64,000 nt of DNA, from the NCBI GenBank assembly GCA_013041745.1, contig JABDRN010000049.1, positions 40,669-104,668 of the forward strand. The letters are read 5' to 3'. The stretch comes from Gammaproteobacteria bacterium (GTDB taxonomy: Bacteria > Pseudomonadota > Gammaproteobacteria > SZUA-229). Shown here in pieces: positions 38,561-47,438 of the stretch (position 1 is its first letter; each line of letters starts with the position of its first letter). The notes beneath the pieces were generated by a model. The model made no database searches. It worked only from the letters and a program-made list of their open reading frames with translations, and was not told where the DNA came from. A program made the position numbers and the translations under genes.

Positions 38561-38986
38561 ATGAGTAAGATCAAATCCAATGCAGTGATATTGCTTGCCC
38601 TGACGATCATATTGTCTGCATGTGCGCAGCTGTTTATGAAGGTCAGCATGATACAGCTGCAGCTGCTGCTCGATAGTATTACAGACGAGCAGTCGTTGTT
38701 GTTTATTATCATGGATAACGGGACCGTTGTCGCATGGTTGTTTGCCGGCCTGTGCTGTTACGCCTTATCGATGCTGTCATGGATTTTTGCATTGATAAAA
38801 TACGAGCTGAGTTTTGCCTATCCGTTTCTCGGTATCACTTATGTCCTGGTCTATCTCGGTGCGGTTTACTGGCAGCAGATCGGTGAGCAACTGACCTTGA
38901 TGCGGACCATGGGGATCCTGCTGATATTGGTTGGCGTGGTTTTGGTGAATTATAAAAATAACAGTCATCAGGAGGCAGCTTTATGA
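38561..38986 (+). CDS. arnF: Ara4N-phosphoundecaprenol flippase subunit ArnF
   Basis: 141 residues from ATG 38561, chosen because it begins a membrane helix (MSKIKSNAVILLALT) eight bases after the arnE stop; the frame is open further upstream but overlaps arnE. Four helices are visible, with family motifs CAQLFMKVSM, WIFALIKYELSFAYPFLGITYV and a late GILLILVGVVLV. It pairs with ArnE. It overlaps the cupin gene by four bases, tying that gene to the operon. Confidence 0.88.
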   Translation: MSKIKSNAVILLALTIILSACAQLFMKVSMIQLQLLLDSITDEQSLLFIIMDNGTVVAWLFAGLCCYALSMLSWIFALIKYELSFAYPFLGITYVLVYLGAVYWQQIGEQLTLMRTMGILLILVGVVLVNYKNNSHQEAAL

Positions 38987-39450
38987 GTATGATCAAAAAA
39001 TATAGCATAGAGAACTTCGAAGAGTTGTCTGCAGTGGCGAAAGCGTCTGATCGGCTTCGTACAAATCTGAACATCCATGAATCACCGGATGCGGAAGTGC
39101 AGCGATTATTTCTGGCGTTTGAGCCTGGTACGTATATCAGGCCACACAGGCATCCGCAGGCACATAAGTGGGAGCTTTTCATCCTGTTGCAAGGTGAGCT
39201 TGACGTATTGTTGTTCGATGATACGGGTGAGATAGTCGAGAGGGCCCCGTTGTCCGCGGCAGCGACACGTGTGGTCGAGATTCCGGCGAATACATGGCAT
39301 TCATATGTCAGTAAAAAATCGGGCACCCTGGCGCTGGAGATCAAACAGGGGGCTTATCTGCCATCTCCAGAAGAAGACTTCCTGCCGATGGCACCTGCCG
39401 AGAACAGCGCTGAAGTCGCTGCTTATCTGCAGTGGATGAAGAGTGAATGA
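38983..39450 (+). CDS. WbuC-family cupin metalloprotein
   Basis: 155 residues. Cupin motif 1 is visible as RPHRHPQAHKWELFILLQGELDVLLF (metal His and Glu), and motif 2 around EIPANTWHSYVS. This is the WbuC family, often found in O-antigen clusters and usually without known activity. An AGGAGG site precedes the ATG, which overlaps the arnF stop. It could act as a sugar-modifying or metal-binding accessory of the Ara4N pathway; that is inference from linkage, as standard arn operons end at arnF (or pmrD-like genes). Confidence 0.82.
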   Translation: MSMIKKYSIENFEELSAVAKASDRLRTNLNIHESPDAEVQRLFLAFEPGTYIRPHRHPQAHKWELFILLQGELDVLLFDDTGEIVERAPLSAAATRVVEIPANTWHSYVSKKSGTLALEIKQGAYLPSPEEDFLPMAPAENSAEVAAYLQWMKSE

Positions 39451-39487
39451 CTTCGTCTCATCCTGACGGTTTTGTGAGCTAGAGTGT

Positions 39488-40216
39488 ATGGCTATGAAAG
39501 ATCTGCTGGATGACCTCAAGCAGGAGGTACATGTCTGGTACTGTGATCCACGACTTATACAGCAAGCGTCGAAACTGAAGGCTTATGAGTCAGTGCTGTC
39601 GGATGAAGAAGTCGAGAGGTATCAACGATTTCACTTTGATAAAGACAGGCATAGTTACCTGGTCTCGCATGCGTTATTGAGATACTCTTTGTCACTTTAT
39701 GCAGATATACCAGCTTCGAAATGGGAGTTTGCAAAAAGTGAGCATGGCAAGCCGGCATTGGTTCTGCCTGCCGCTATGCCCGCAATCAGTTTTAATCTCA
39801 CGCATACTGAAGGCCTGGCTGCCTGTGTTGTTGCCCTGGATATGGCCTGTGGAATAGATGCTGAAAACAGGAACAGAAAAAACAGACTGGCGGCTGTAGC
39901 CAACAGGATGTTTGCCGATGAAGAAACCGAGCTGTTAAGAAAACAGGATATGCAGCGTCATTTCTTTTATTACTGGACGTTGCGGGAAGCTTACGTAAAG
40001 GCATTGGGTTCCGGGCTTTCCGGTTCGTCAAAAGAGTTTTATTTCGATGTTGACCTGGCTGGCATGAGTGCCATGCTGTGTCATCGGGATAGACGACGAG
40101 TTGCTGACGATAGCTGGCAGTTTAGGCTGTATGAGCCAACATCGGAAAACGTTGTTTCCGTAGCTTATAGATCTTCCGATCCTTTAGAGGTTAAACTCAG
40201 AGAGTTGATCCCCTGA
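39488..40216 (+). CDS. 4'-phosphopantetheinyl transferase (Sfp/AcpT-like)
   Basis: 242 residues. The signature pair is visible: CGIDAENRNR (usual GVDxE) with metal-binding Asp and Glu, and YYWTLREAYVKALGSGL (usual WTxKEAxxKAxG). These are the pseudo-dimeric Sfp/Gsp-type features. It attaches phosphopantetheine from CoA to a carrier protein. No ACP, PKS or NRPS gene is present in the window, so the target lies elsewhere. It is 37 bases after the cupin gene on the same strand. Confidence 0.88.
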   Translation: MAMKDLLDDLKQEVHVWYCDPRLIQQASKLKAYESVLSDEEVERYQRFHFDKDRHSYLVSHALLRYSLSLYADIPASKWEFAKSEHGKPALVLPAAMPAISFNLTHTEGLAACVVALDMACGIDAENRNRKNRLAAVANRMFADEETELLRKQDMQRHFFYYWTLREAYVKALGSGLSGSSKEFYFDVDLAGMSAMLCHRDRRRVADDSWQFRLYEPTSENVVSVAYRSSDPLEVKLRELIP

Positions 40217-40285
40217 TTTAAAGCTGAATATAAATATATCTCGCAGACAGACCAGCATCGCGGGATGCTCGCAGGGTATATCACA

Positions 40286-41023
40286 TCAACTCATCGTTAC
40301 CCTGTTCTTACCGGCATGCTTGGATGAATATAAAGCTTGATCCGCTCTGGAGATCAGGCTGTTGACGTTATCACCTTGCTGGATGCCGGCGACACCAATA
40401 CTTGCCGTAACAGTGCCAGCTTCTTCAAATGTACTTTTCTCGATGTTATGGCGGATTTTCTCTGCCAGCGATATCGCGCCATCTGCTGTTGTCTCTGGAC
40501 ATATGACAAGAAATTCTTCACCACCCCAGCGGCTGGCAAGATCTGACTCACGTATGTTGTGTCTCAAGATGTTGGAGAGTTTTACCAGTACTTTATCGCC
40601 GGAATTATGTCCATGGGTATCGTTGATGTTTTTGAAATTATCGATGTCCAGTAATAACACGGCAAAATCACTATTATAACGTCTGGATCTTTTTATCTCC
40701 GCTTCGATGATCTCGTGTATCTTTCGTCTGTTGTACAGCTTCGTCAGGTAGTCTTCCTCGGACAGTCGTTTTATCTTCTCCTGCAACTGTTCTTCATTAT
40801 CGATCAGTTTGAAACCGGCTAACGCAGGAAAGATCAACGACAGGGTGACAAAAATCGTAATAGAGATAACGTATTCAAGTTTTACAGAAAGATTTTCTGC
40901 TTCATGTTCTTCATGAAAAACGCCGCCGATATAGCTTTCTAACCAGAACTCCCAGAGGGTACTGAGGAAGATAACGGATACCAGTGTCGTGATAAGGACG
41001 ATAATGAATTGATTCTTCTTCAT
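40286..41023 (-). CDS. Membrane diguanylate cyclase (GGDEF)
   Basis: 245 residues. Two TM helices (about 7-25 and 50-70) bracket a short periplasmic loop with the acidic stretch HEEHEAEN. A GGDEF domain follows (about 80-245) with LLDIDNFKNINDTHGHNSGD and the active site RWGGEEFLV. GGEEF is catalytically competent. No RxxD inhibitory site is obvious. It is convergent with the phosphopantetheinyl transferase gene. Confidence 0.88.
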   Translation of the reverse strand: MKKNQFIIVLITTLVSVIFLSTLWEFWLESYIGGVFHEEHEAENLSVKLEYVISITIFVTLSLIFPALAGFKLIDNEEQLQEKIKRLSEEDYLTKLYNRRKIHEIIEAEIKRSRRYNSDFAVLLLDIDNFKNINDTHGHNSGDKVLVKLSNILRHNIRESDLASRWGGEEFLVICPETTADGAISLAEKIRHNIEKSTFEEAGTVTASIGVAGIQQGDNVNSLISRADQALYSSKHAGKNRVTMS

Positions 41024-41420
41024 GGTCTATCAGATGAGCAGATGTATAGAGATATATTAATAGTCTAGTGTACTTTTAGATATTCTCAGCGCGATGCTGA
41101 AAAAATAGCGGAAAGAGCTGGATCGAAATAGCGAGTTGAATAATAAAGTGAGCGCAGAGTGTTCCCGGCTGGATGAGGTATCAAAAGCTATAGCTGGAGA
41201 AGGTTACGTCCTGGCTGTTTATATTATCGATGAATAAAAAAACAATACCTGCAATACTTGATACCAGTCATATAAGTTACAGATATGCAGGTTAATAATT
41301 GATAGTACTATAATAGATATTAAAGATGGCCGGATTTCTACAACATGTCTCAGCATGGCGGACTAACTGGTATCGGTGAGTATTTATTATTTCGGTTGCT
41401 ATCAAATAACAGAGAAGCCT
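41024..41420. other. Non-coding stretch upstream of the phosphorylase gene
   Basis: About 400 bases. It must hold the leftward promoter of the GGDEF gene and the rightward promoter of the phosphorylase operon. I see one open stretch (41094-41237) with ATG, an early TAG, then about 42 further codons; it may be a decayed small gene or chance. No terminator, tRNA or repeat array is visible. Confidence 0.4.
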
Positions 41421-42980
41421 ATGGTCAAATCTACTAAATCAAAGGCCGCCAAAGGAGCACTGCGCCTGCGCCGTTTAGGTATCGATACTTACCGCGAGAA
41501 TGTCGTCTACCTGCATCGAGAGTGTGAGGTTTATAGAACGGAAGGTTTTCAGGCACTCTCCAAGGTAAAGGTCTGTTCTGATGGGCAGCATATCCTGGCG
41601 GTATTAAATGTTGTTGACGATGAGAATATCGTCATGTCTGGTGACCTCGGATTATCGGAAGAAGCTTTCATCAGGTTAGGACTGGATGAAGACAGCATGG
41701 TCAGGATCGAGCATGCAGAACCTCCGGCATCGATGGATGCGGTACGCCGCAAGATTGCTGGCGAACGGCTCAGCCAGCAAGATTTTCATAATATAATAAG
41801 AGACATTACAGATACACGTTATTCGAAAACCGAGATATCGGCTTTTCTGGTGGCGTCGGGTCAGACCGATATGGATCGTGATGAGGTGTTCTATCTGACG
41901 CGCGCCATGCTGGATTCTGGTGAGAAGCTGGACTGGAATGAATCGCTGGTCGCAGATAAGCACTGTATCGGCGGTATTCCCGGTAATCGCACCTCGATGC
42001 TGGTGGTGCCCATCGTCGCTGCACATGGCATGCTCATCCCCAAGACTTCGAGCAGGGCTATTACCTCGCCGGCTGGTACGGCCGATACCATGGAGGTGCT
42101 GGCCAATGTGGAACTGGATATCAAAAAACTACACGACATAGTACGTAAGACCCGGGCATGCCTGGCCTGGGGCGGAACAGCTGAGTTATCACCGGCCGAT
42201 GACATCATGATCGCTGTCGAAAGGCCGCTGGGGATCGATTCCCTGGGGCAGATGGTGGCCTCTATCCTGTCAAAGAAACTTGCCGCCGGTTCGACACACT
42301 TACTGATCGATATTCCTGTTGGTCCCACTGCAAAAGTTCGCCAGATGAGGCAGGCGCAACGTCTGCGTAAACTGTTCGAATTTGTCGCTGATCAGCTGGC
42401 GATACATCTGGAGGTCGTTATCACTGATGGCCGCCAGCCTGTCGGTTGCGGTATCGGGCCGGTGCTCGAGTGCCGCGATATCATGCAGGTGTTGCAGAAT
42501 ACTCCCGATGCACCGGCTGATCTGCGGCAGAAATCGCTGCGTCTCGCAGGCCGAGTGCTGGAGTTCGATCCGGATGTGCGTGGCGGGCAGGGATACTCTA
42601 TCGCACGTGACATCGTCGACTCTGGTCGAGCACTGGAGATGATGAATACGATAATCAAAGCGCAGGGGGAGCAGAGTCGCAAGTTCGAGCTGGGCAGCCT
42701 GACACATGAAGTGCTTGCACCTGCTGATGGTGTTGTGGTTAACATCGATAACCTGCAGATGGCGAACATCGCGCGCTTTGCCGGTGCACCTATAGACAAA
42801 GGTGCGGGTGTTGATCTGTTTAAAAAACTGGGTGATAAAGTAGAGAAGGGTGAGGCATTGTATCGTATCCATGCCATGTTTCCTTCTGACTTCAAGTTTG
42901 CCATCGCATTATGTGATCGCGATAGTGGTTATTCGGTCGGTGATGAGTCTCAGATACCAAAGGCGTTCGTCGAGTTCTGA
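41421..42980 (+). CDS. Thymidine/AMP phosphorylase-like enzyme
   Basis: 519 residues from ATG 41421 (GAGAAG just upstream); a GTG 45 bases earlier is possible. The core motif [24 protein letters not shown] and the following [18 protein letters not shown] are those of pyrimidine nucleoside phosphorylase (PYNP) enzymes. The long extra N-terminal domain (residues 1-~95) is typical of archaeal-type AMP phosphorylase rather than DeoA. The reaction would be phosphorolysis of a nucleoside or NMP to base and ribose-(1,5-bis)phosphate. It overlaps the next gene, a PRPP synthetase, by one base. Confidence 0.85.
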   Translation: MVKSTKSKAAKGALRLRRLGIDTYRENVVYLHRECEVYRTEGFQALSKVKVCSDGQHILAVLNVVDDENIVMSGDLGLSEEAFIRLGLDEDSMVRIEHAEPPASMDAVRRKIAGERLSQQDFHNIIRDITDTRYSKTEISAFLVASGQTDMDRDEVFYLTRAMLDSGEKLDWNESLVADKHCIGGIPGNRTSMLVVPIVAAHGMLIPKTSSRAITSPAGTADTMEVLANVELDIKKLHDIVRKTRACLAWGGTAELSPADDIMIAVERPLGIDSLGQMVASILSKKLAAGSTHLLIDIPVGPTAKVRQMRQAQRLRKLFEFVADQLAIHLEVVITDGRQPVGCGIGPVLECRDIMQVLQNTPDAPADLRQKSLRLAGRVLEFDPDVRGGQGYSIARDIVDSGRALEMMNTIIKAQGEQSRKFELGSLTHEVLAPADGVVVNIDNLQMANIARFAGAPIDKGAGVDLFKKLGDKVEKGEALYRIHAMFPSDFKFAIALCDRDSGYSVGDESQIPKAFVEF

Positions 42981-43867
42981 TGTCATCTGCTATGTTGATC
43001 CTGGGCTTTGATGATTATGACGAACAGTCTCGCAGGCTGGCCGAGTCACTTGCAATACCCTGCCAGATGATACAGAGACACCTGTTCCCCGATGGAGAGA
43101 GCAAGCTCACCCTGCCAGGAAGTATCCCTGAACATGTCATCATCTGCCGTAGTCTCGATCATCCAAATGAGAAATTACTCGAGCTGCTGCTGGCGGCAAG
43201 AACGGCGCATGAGCTAGGAGCAAAAAGACTGACACTGGTCGCGCCCTATCTGTGTTACATGCGCCAGGATAAAGCCTTTCATCCCGGTGAAGCGGTCAGC
43301 CAGCCTATCGTCGGCAAATTTATCGCCGATCTGTTCGATAATGTTATTACTGTGGATCCGCATCTGCATCGCATCCAGTATCTGGAACAGGCTGTTCCGG
43401 CCAAGCATGCAGTGACCCTGTCTGCTACTTCCCTGATGGCTGAATTTCTGCGTGAGCATATCGACGACCCGGTATTGCTGGGGCCGGACAACGAAGCGGA
43501 GCAATGGGTTAGTGCCGTCGCTGCCCCGGGAAAACTGGATTATGGCGTCTGTAAAAAAGTACGTAGAGGAGATAGAGATGTCGAGATAACCTTGCCAGGA
43601 ATTAACTTGTCAGGACGGTCAGTGGTAATAGTCGATGATGTCGCCAGCAGCGGGCAAACACTGGCAGTGGCTGCTAAACAGTGTATCTCTCAGAATGCAC
43701 AACATGTTGATGTACTGGTGACGCATGCCCTGTTTGAGAGTGATGCAACAGAAAGGCTGCTGCAGGCGGGCGTCAGAAACATATGGAGCACAGATAGCGT
43801 CAGCCATGACAGCAATGTTATGCCTTTAAATGAGTTACTAAAAGAAGCGGTGTTAACTCTGACTTGA
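42980..43867 (+). CDS. Ribose-phosphate pyrophosphokinase (PRPP synthetase-like)
   Basis: 295 residues, shorter than standard Prs (~315). The flexible-loop and metal motifs are present: FPDGESKLTLPG, LVAPYLCYMRQDKAFHPGE, VDPHLHR, and the PRPP-binding VVIVDDVASSGQTLAVAA near 215. It belongs to a divergent class often annotated as a second Prs. The start shares one base with the upstream phosphorylase stop (TGATG), which means coupled translation and a shared pathway. A housekeeping prs is presumably elsewhere. Confidence 0.85.
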   Translation: MSSAMLILGFDDYDEQSRRLAESLAIPCQMIQRHLFPDGESKLTLPGSIPEHVIICRSLDHPNEKLLELLLAARTAHELGAKRLTLVAPYLCYMRQDKAFHPGEAVSQPIVGKFIADLFDNVITVDPHLHRIQYLEQAVPAKHAVTLSATSLMAEFLREHIDDPVLLGPDNEAEQWVSAVAAPGKLDYGVCKKVRRGDRDVEITLPGINLSGRSVVIVDDVASSGQTLAVAAKQCISQNAQHVDVLVTHALFESDATERLLQAGVRNIWSTDSVSHDSNVMPLNELLKEAVLTLT

Positions 43868-43922
43868 TATTTACAGTGCCAGATTATTGTTTGTGTTTTA
43901 ATTAAATATTTTTTACCACTGG

Positions 43923-45671
43923 TCAAGCGGTTGATGTCTCTGACGCAGCCTGTTCAAGCGGTCTGCTATCCTCTGCCGAATGCACAGTGACCTGGGTGAA
44001 CGGGATGACCCAGCCTTCACGGTTACAGGCGTTGACACAGGCCTGCTGCACCATGCGCTGCACACGGTAGTAGGCGTTTGCTGCTGATCCTCTGATGATC
44101 ATATAGATGCGGTAATCGAGCGAACTGCTGCCGGCAGTGTTAAATTCCACCAGTATGTCCTTGATATCATCTTTCAGACCCGCCTGTTCGAAATGTTCAG
44201 TAATAGCTGTCTTAAGCAGTTCAGGTACTGTGTCCAGGCAGATGGCCTGGTGCTGGTAATCAATACCGAAAGTACAGGCGATGCCAAAGCCTTCGCGTGT
44301 CAGGTTGCGTACGTTCTGTTCGATAAAATCCCGTGTGCGCATCTGCATGATGCTGTCGACGACAGCAACTTCGACCAGATCGATGGTCTGTCGTATGATT
44401 CTTGCCAGGCTGCCGCTGGCGAGCAGTACGTGATCTCCGGGCTGGCAGGGAAACCAGGTTTCCTTTCTCGTGGGCCTCGAGGTGTAGTCATTCATCTCGT
44501 GTAATGGTAAACGGATGAACCCATCCAGCGCCGGATTTCGTAAAATAGTAAATATACTGAGAGAGTCTACTTTGAAAGGCACGCCATCAAGAATGACTCT
44601 CTCATCTTCACGCACTGGCCCGACACCAAGTAACAGACGTATCTCCGCAGCATAACGTGGCAGTGTCTGCCGCAGGGTCAGTGCGCCTCCGGCAAGAGCG
44701 ATCAGTGCCAGCGTAAGCAGTAGCACATCACCGCGAATATAAAACACCATGAGGATGGCGAATACGATAATGATCGCCGTTACCAGGCGGTAACTGTAGT
44801 AGAACAGCGGAGCACGCGTGATACCGATATCATGTTTTGTCTGATACAGCCATCGCCAGTACAGCTGTAACAGCCCTTTGGAGATCAGCCAGATGATCAG
44901 GCTGATGCCTATCGCCAGGAACAATGTCAGGCCGCGGCCTTTGAAAAACGCCGTGATCAACTCTCCGGTCGAGGTCTGCCAGGTTTCACCCTCGGTTAAC
45001 AGGCTGTCGAGCTTGAGTTGAGATATCTCCAGTTTTCTCTGCGTGTCTTCCTTGCGCTGTTGCCAGTCGAGCAATAACTGCTTGACTGGATTGGCTGCGA
45101 CTTGCGGCAATGCCTGGTTATTGAAAGAGCTGATCGACTCGAGTGCTTTATCGATAACCTTGATCTGGTTCTGCAGGCGCTCGATGTCTCTGTTCAAGCT
45201 ATCGACCTGGCGCGGCTTGGCCGTCAGCTCCTTGAGTGTGGATAGCAGCGGTCGGCTGATCTGTTCGAGTTCGTCCTGCCAGTTTATCTGCTGCTCGGGC
45301 TGCTCGTTCAGTATCGAGCGGTTGATGCCGCCGAGAGCGAGGTGCTCGAAGGAAATCTGCAGGCTGCTTATATCTGATCTGATGCGGGCGATCTTCTGTT
45401 CCAGCTCCTGTTTTTCCGAAGCATCATCCGGTTTTTTCAGCCTCTCCCTCAGTACCCGAACCTGCTCCTGCTTTGTTTCGATAGATTTCTGGATATTGAC
45501 CAGGTTATCAACCGTGTTCTGCAGTTTGATCTCTGGTGCAGCAGGCTGTTCCTGGTGGAGCTCGGCCTGTGCATAGCCCTGAAAACATGAACCTAATAGC
45601 AGTAAGCCAGATGCTGCCAGGTTCTTGATCGCGGCAGCCTTAATATGAGTAATAGACAGGGATTTAAACAT
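43923..45671 (-). CDS. MscS-family mechanosensitive channel with periplasmic coiled coil
   Basis: 582 residues from ATG 45671, chosen because a signal peptide follows at once (cleavage near GYAQA|ELHQ); the frame is open to 45764. The region ~50-200 is long coiled coil with leucine/glutamine heptads. Membrane helices follow, the last being the pore helix near LALIALAGGALTLRQTLPRYAAE, then the MscS beta and C-terminal domains (DYTSRPTRKETWFPCQPGDHV). This is the MscK/MscM-like layout in reduced form. It would open under membrane tension to release solutes. Confidence 0.78.
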   Translation of the reverse strand: MFKSLSITHIKAAAIKNLAASGLLLLGSCFQGYAQAELHQEQPAAPEIKLQNTVDNLVNIQKSIETKQEQVRVLRERLKKPDDASEKQELEQKIARIRSDISSLQISFEHLALGGINRSILNEQPEQQINWQDELEQISRPLLSTLKELTAKPRQVDSLNRDIERLQNQIKVIDKALESISSFNNQALPQVAANPVKQLLLDWQQRKEDTQRKLEISQLKLDSLLTEGETWQTSTGELITAFFKGRGLTLFLAIGISLIIWLISKGLLQLYWRWLYQTKHDIGITRAPLFYYSYRLVTAIIIVFAILMVFYIRGDVLLLTLALIALAGGALTLRQTLPRYAAEIRLLLGVGPVREDERVILDGVPFKVDSLSIFTILRNPALDGFIRLPLHEMNDYTSRPTRKETWFPCQPGDHVLLASGSLARIIRQTIDLVEVAVVDSIMQMRTRDFIEQNVRNLTREGFGIACTFGIDYQHQAICLDTVPELLKTAITEHFEQAGLKDDIKDILVEFNTAGSSSLDYRIYMIIRGSAANAYYRVQRMVQQACVNACNREGWVIPFTQVTVHSAEDSRPLEQAASETSTA

Positions 45672-45757
45672 GGCGTAGAGAATACTGCCTGTTATACCAA
45701 TATAGCAAGAACAAGTTGTACCTGTTGCGTAAAATCTATGCTGTATAGAAGTCGCCA

Positions 45758-45777
45758 TCATCATGTATATATGATGA
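45758..45777. promoter_or_regulatory. Near-perfect palindrome between the MscS and MgtE genes
   Basis: Arms TCATCAT and ATGATGA flank a TA-rich centre; 18 of 20 positions are self-complementary. It lies in the divergent intergenic region, 72 bases before the mgtE start. It could be an operator for either gene. A weak call: it also coincides with tandem ATG triplets. Confidence 0.3.
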
Positions 45778-45848
45778 CAGTATCCGTTAATATAGGCGCT
45801 TGAAGTATCATCAAATTCTCACCTTAATTATGAACAGGAACCGGTTTC

Positions 45849-47216
45849 ATGAGTGACGTTCAAGCAGAGAAAGAAGTAGTGCCTGAAGAAGCGCTGCATG
45901 ACGCAGTCGAGGCTGCCGATGGGCAACAGGTCGCAGACATCGTCGAATCTAATACCAGTCAGGAGGTATTAAGACAGGCCTCCTTGATGAAGGCCGCTGA
46001 GCGCGACCAGCTGATTGCGATACTGGCGCCTGAGGCGGCTGCCGAACTGATCGAAGAGGCGCCAGCAGGTCTGGCAGCGAATATGATAGAGGGTCTCGAT
46101 AGCGATGTGGCTGCGAAGATCATGGAAGAGCTGCCATCCGACACCCAGGCTGATATCGTAAATGATATCAAAAAGCGAAATGCCGAATCTATCCTGTCTG
46201 CGATGGACGCTGATACGGCTGAGGATGTGCGAAAGCTTTCTCAGTACGCCCCCGATACCGCTGGTGGACTGATGGAGCGGGAGACGTTTACCTTCCTCAG
46301 CGATGAAACTGTTGGTGCGGTACTCAAGCGTATGATCGCCGATGATGAAGAGTATGAACGCTACCGCGGCCAGCATCCATACATCCTTGATCAATCTGGC
46401 AGGCTTGTCGGCGTGGTGTCACTGCGTGGCCTGCTCAGAAACAAGCGTGCTGTTTTGCTTGCGGATATCATGAAACCTGTCATCTCGGTAACCCCTGATA
46501 CCAGCCAGGATGAGCTGGTCACCCTGTTTGATGAGAATCCGTTTCTCGGCGTACCGGTGGTAGACGGCGAGGGAAGTTTGCTGGGTATCGTATCAAGGAC
46601 GGAACTGGCTGAAGCGGTACTGGAGCGTGCCGAGCATCAGAGTCTTTCCCGGCAGAAGATAGGTGATGAGCTGCGATCCATGCCGACATTATTGCGCTCC
46701 AGACGAAGGCTGGCATGGTTATCGTCCAACATCGTTTTAAATATCATTGCGGCGAGTGTGATCTCGGCCTATGAAGAGACCCTGGCGGCGGTAATCGCAA
46801 TCGCAGTATTTCTTCCCATGGTATCCGATATGAGCGGCTGCTCTGGCAACCAGGCTGTCGGTGTCAGTATGCGTGAGCTGGCATTAGGACTGACACGCCC
46901 CGTCGACCTGTTTCATGTTTTGAGAAAAGAGCTCAGCGTCGGCATCATCAACGGTATCGTGCTCGGCATCCTCATCGGAATCGTCGCCTGGCTGTGGAAA
47001 GATAACGCCTATCTTGGACTGGTTATCGGTCTTGCCCTTTCTGTAAATACGCTGATCGCAGTATCGATCGGTGGCACCGTGCCGCTGATGCTGAAAAATT
47101 TCGGTATCGATCCGGCGGTCGCTTCCGGCCCGTTACTGACCACGGTTACAGATATGGCCGGTTTCTTCCTGGTATTGAGCCTGGCATCGCTGTTTATGCC
47201 GCAGTTGCTGGCCTGA
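45849..47216 (+). CDS. mgtE: Magnesium transporter MgtE
   Basis: 455 residues. The N-terminal superhelical domain (about 20-130, DQLIAILAPEAAAELIEEAP), tandem CBS domains (about 135-255, with QHPYILDQSGRLVGVVSLRGLL and FDENPFLGVPVVDGEGSLLGIV), the plug helix, and five TM helices (about 285-455, PMVSDMSGCSGNQAVGVSMREL and IGGTVPLMLKNFGIDPAVASGP) are all in place. The N and CBS domains sense cytosolic Mg2+ and close the channel. Its leader is short, so an M-box riboswitch does not fit. Confidence 0.95.
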   Translation: MSDVQAEKEVVPEEALHDAVEAADGQQVADIVESNTSQEVLRQASLMKAAERDQLIAILAPEAAAELIEEAPAGLAANMIEGLDSDVAAKIMEELPSDTQADIVNDIKKRNAESILSAMDADTAEDVRKLSQYAPDTAGGLMERETFTFLSDETVGAVLKRMIADDEEYERYRGQHPYILDQSGRLVGVVSLRGLLRNKRAVLLADIMKPVISVTPDTSQDELVTLFDENPFLGVPVVDGEGSLLGIVSRTELAEAVLERAEHQSLSRQKIGDELRSMPTLLRSRRRLAWLSSNIVLNIIAASVISAYEETLAAVIAIAVFLPMVSDMSGCSGNQAVGVSMRELALGLTRPVDLFHVLRKELSVGIINGIVLGILIGIVAWLWKDNAYLGLVIGLALSVNTLIAVSIGGTVPLMLKNFGIDPAVASGPLLTTVTDMAGFFLVLSLASLFMPQLLA

Positions 47217-47438
47217 TTATTTGACCCTGTCACAGCGGGTAACTGGCAGCGGTCAGTTTGAGCAGTTCAGCGAATGTATCATTTAGAGATGCGATATGGC
47301 TCTTATTTGAAATATGATAGATAAATAACCGCTTTAAACTTGATTTCGCGCAGTAATGCTGATGTTTTATCCTGTTAACTTGGAAAAGGAGTAAAGTACA
47401 TTTGACGATTACAACAACGATATTCGATAGGTGGTGAA

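Noticed and set aside
41094..41237. Small open stretch with an ATG, an early TAG and 42 more codons
   Set aside because: No ribosome site, an internal stop and no recognisable family; kept only as a remark on the intergenic region.
28336..41363. The 11-mer GCATGGCGGAC occurs at 28336 and again at 41353, both upstream of genes
   Set aside because: The flanking bases differ and one shared 11-mer in 64 kb of intergenic sequence is weak evidence of a regulatory element.
47402..47437. An 11-codon TTG leader ORF ahead of the RNase gene with AAGGAG upstream
   Set aside because: Shine-Dalgarno spacing is 10 bases, the start is TTG and the peptide shows no attenuation-type codons; the RNase ATG has its own good site.
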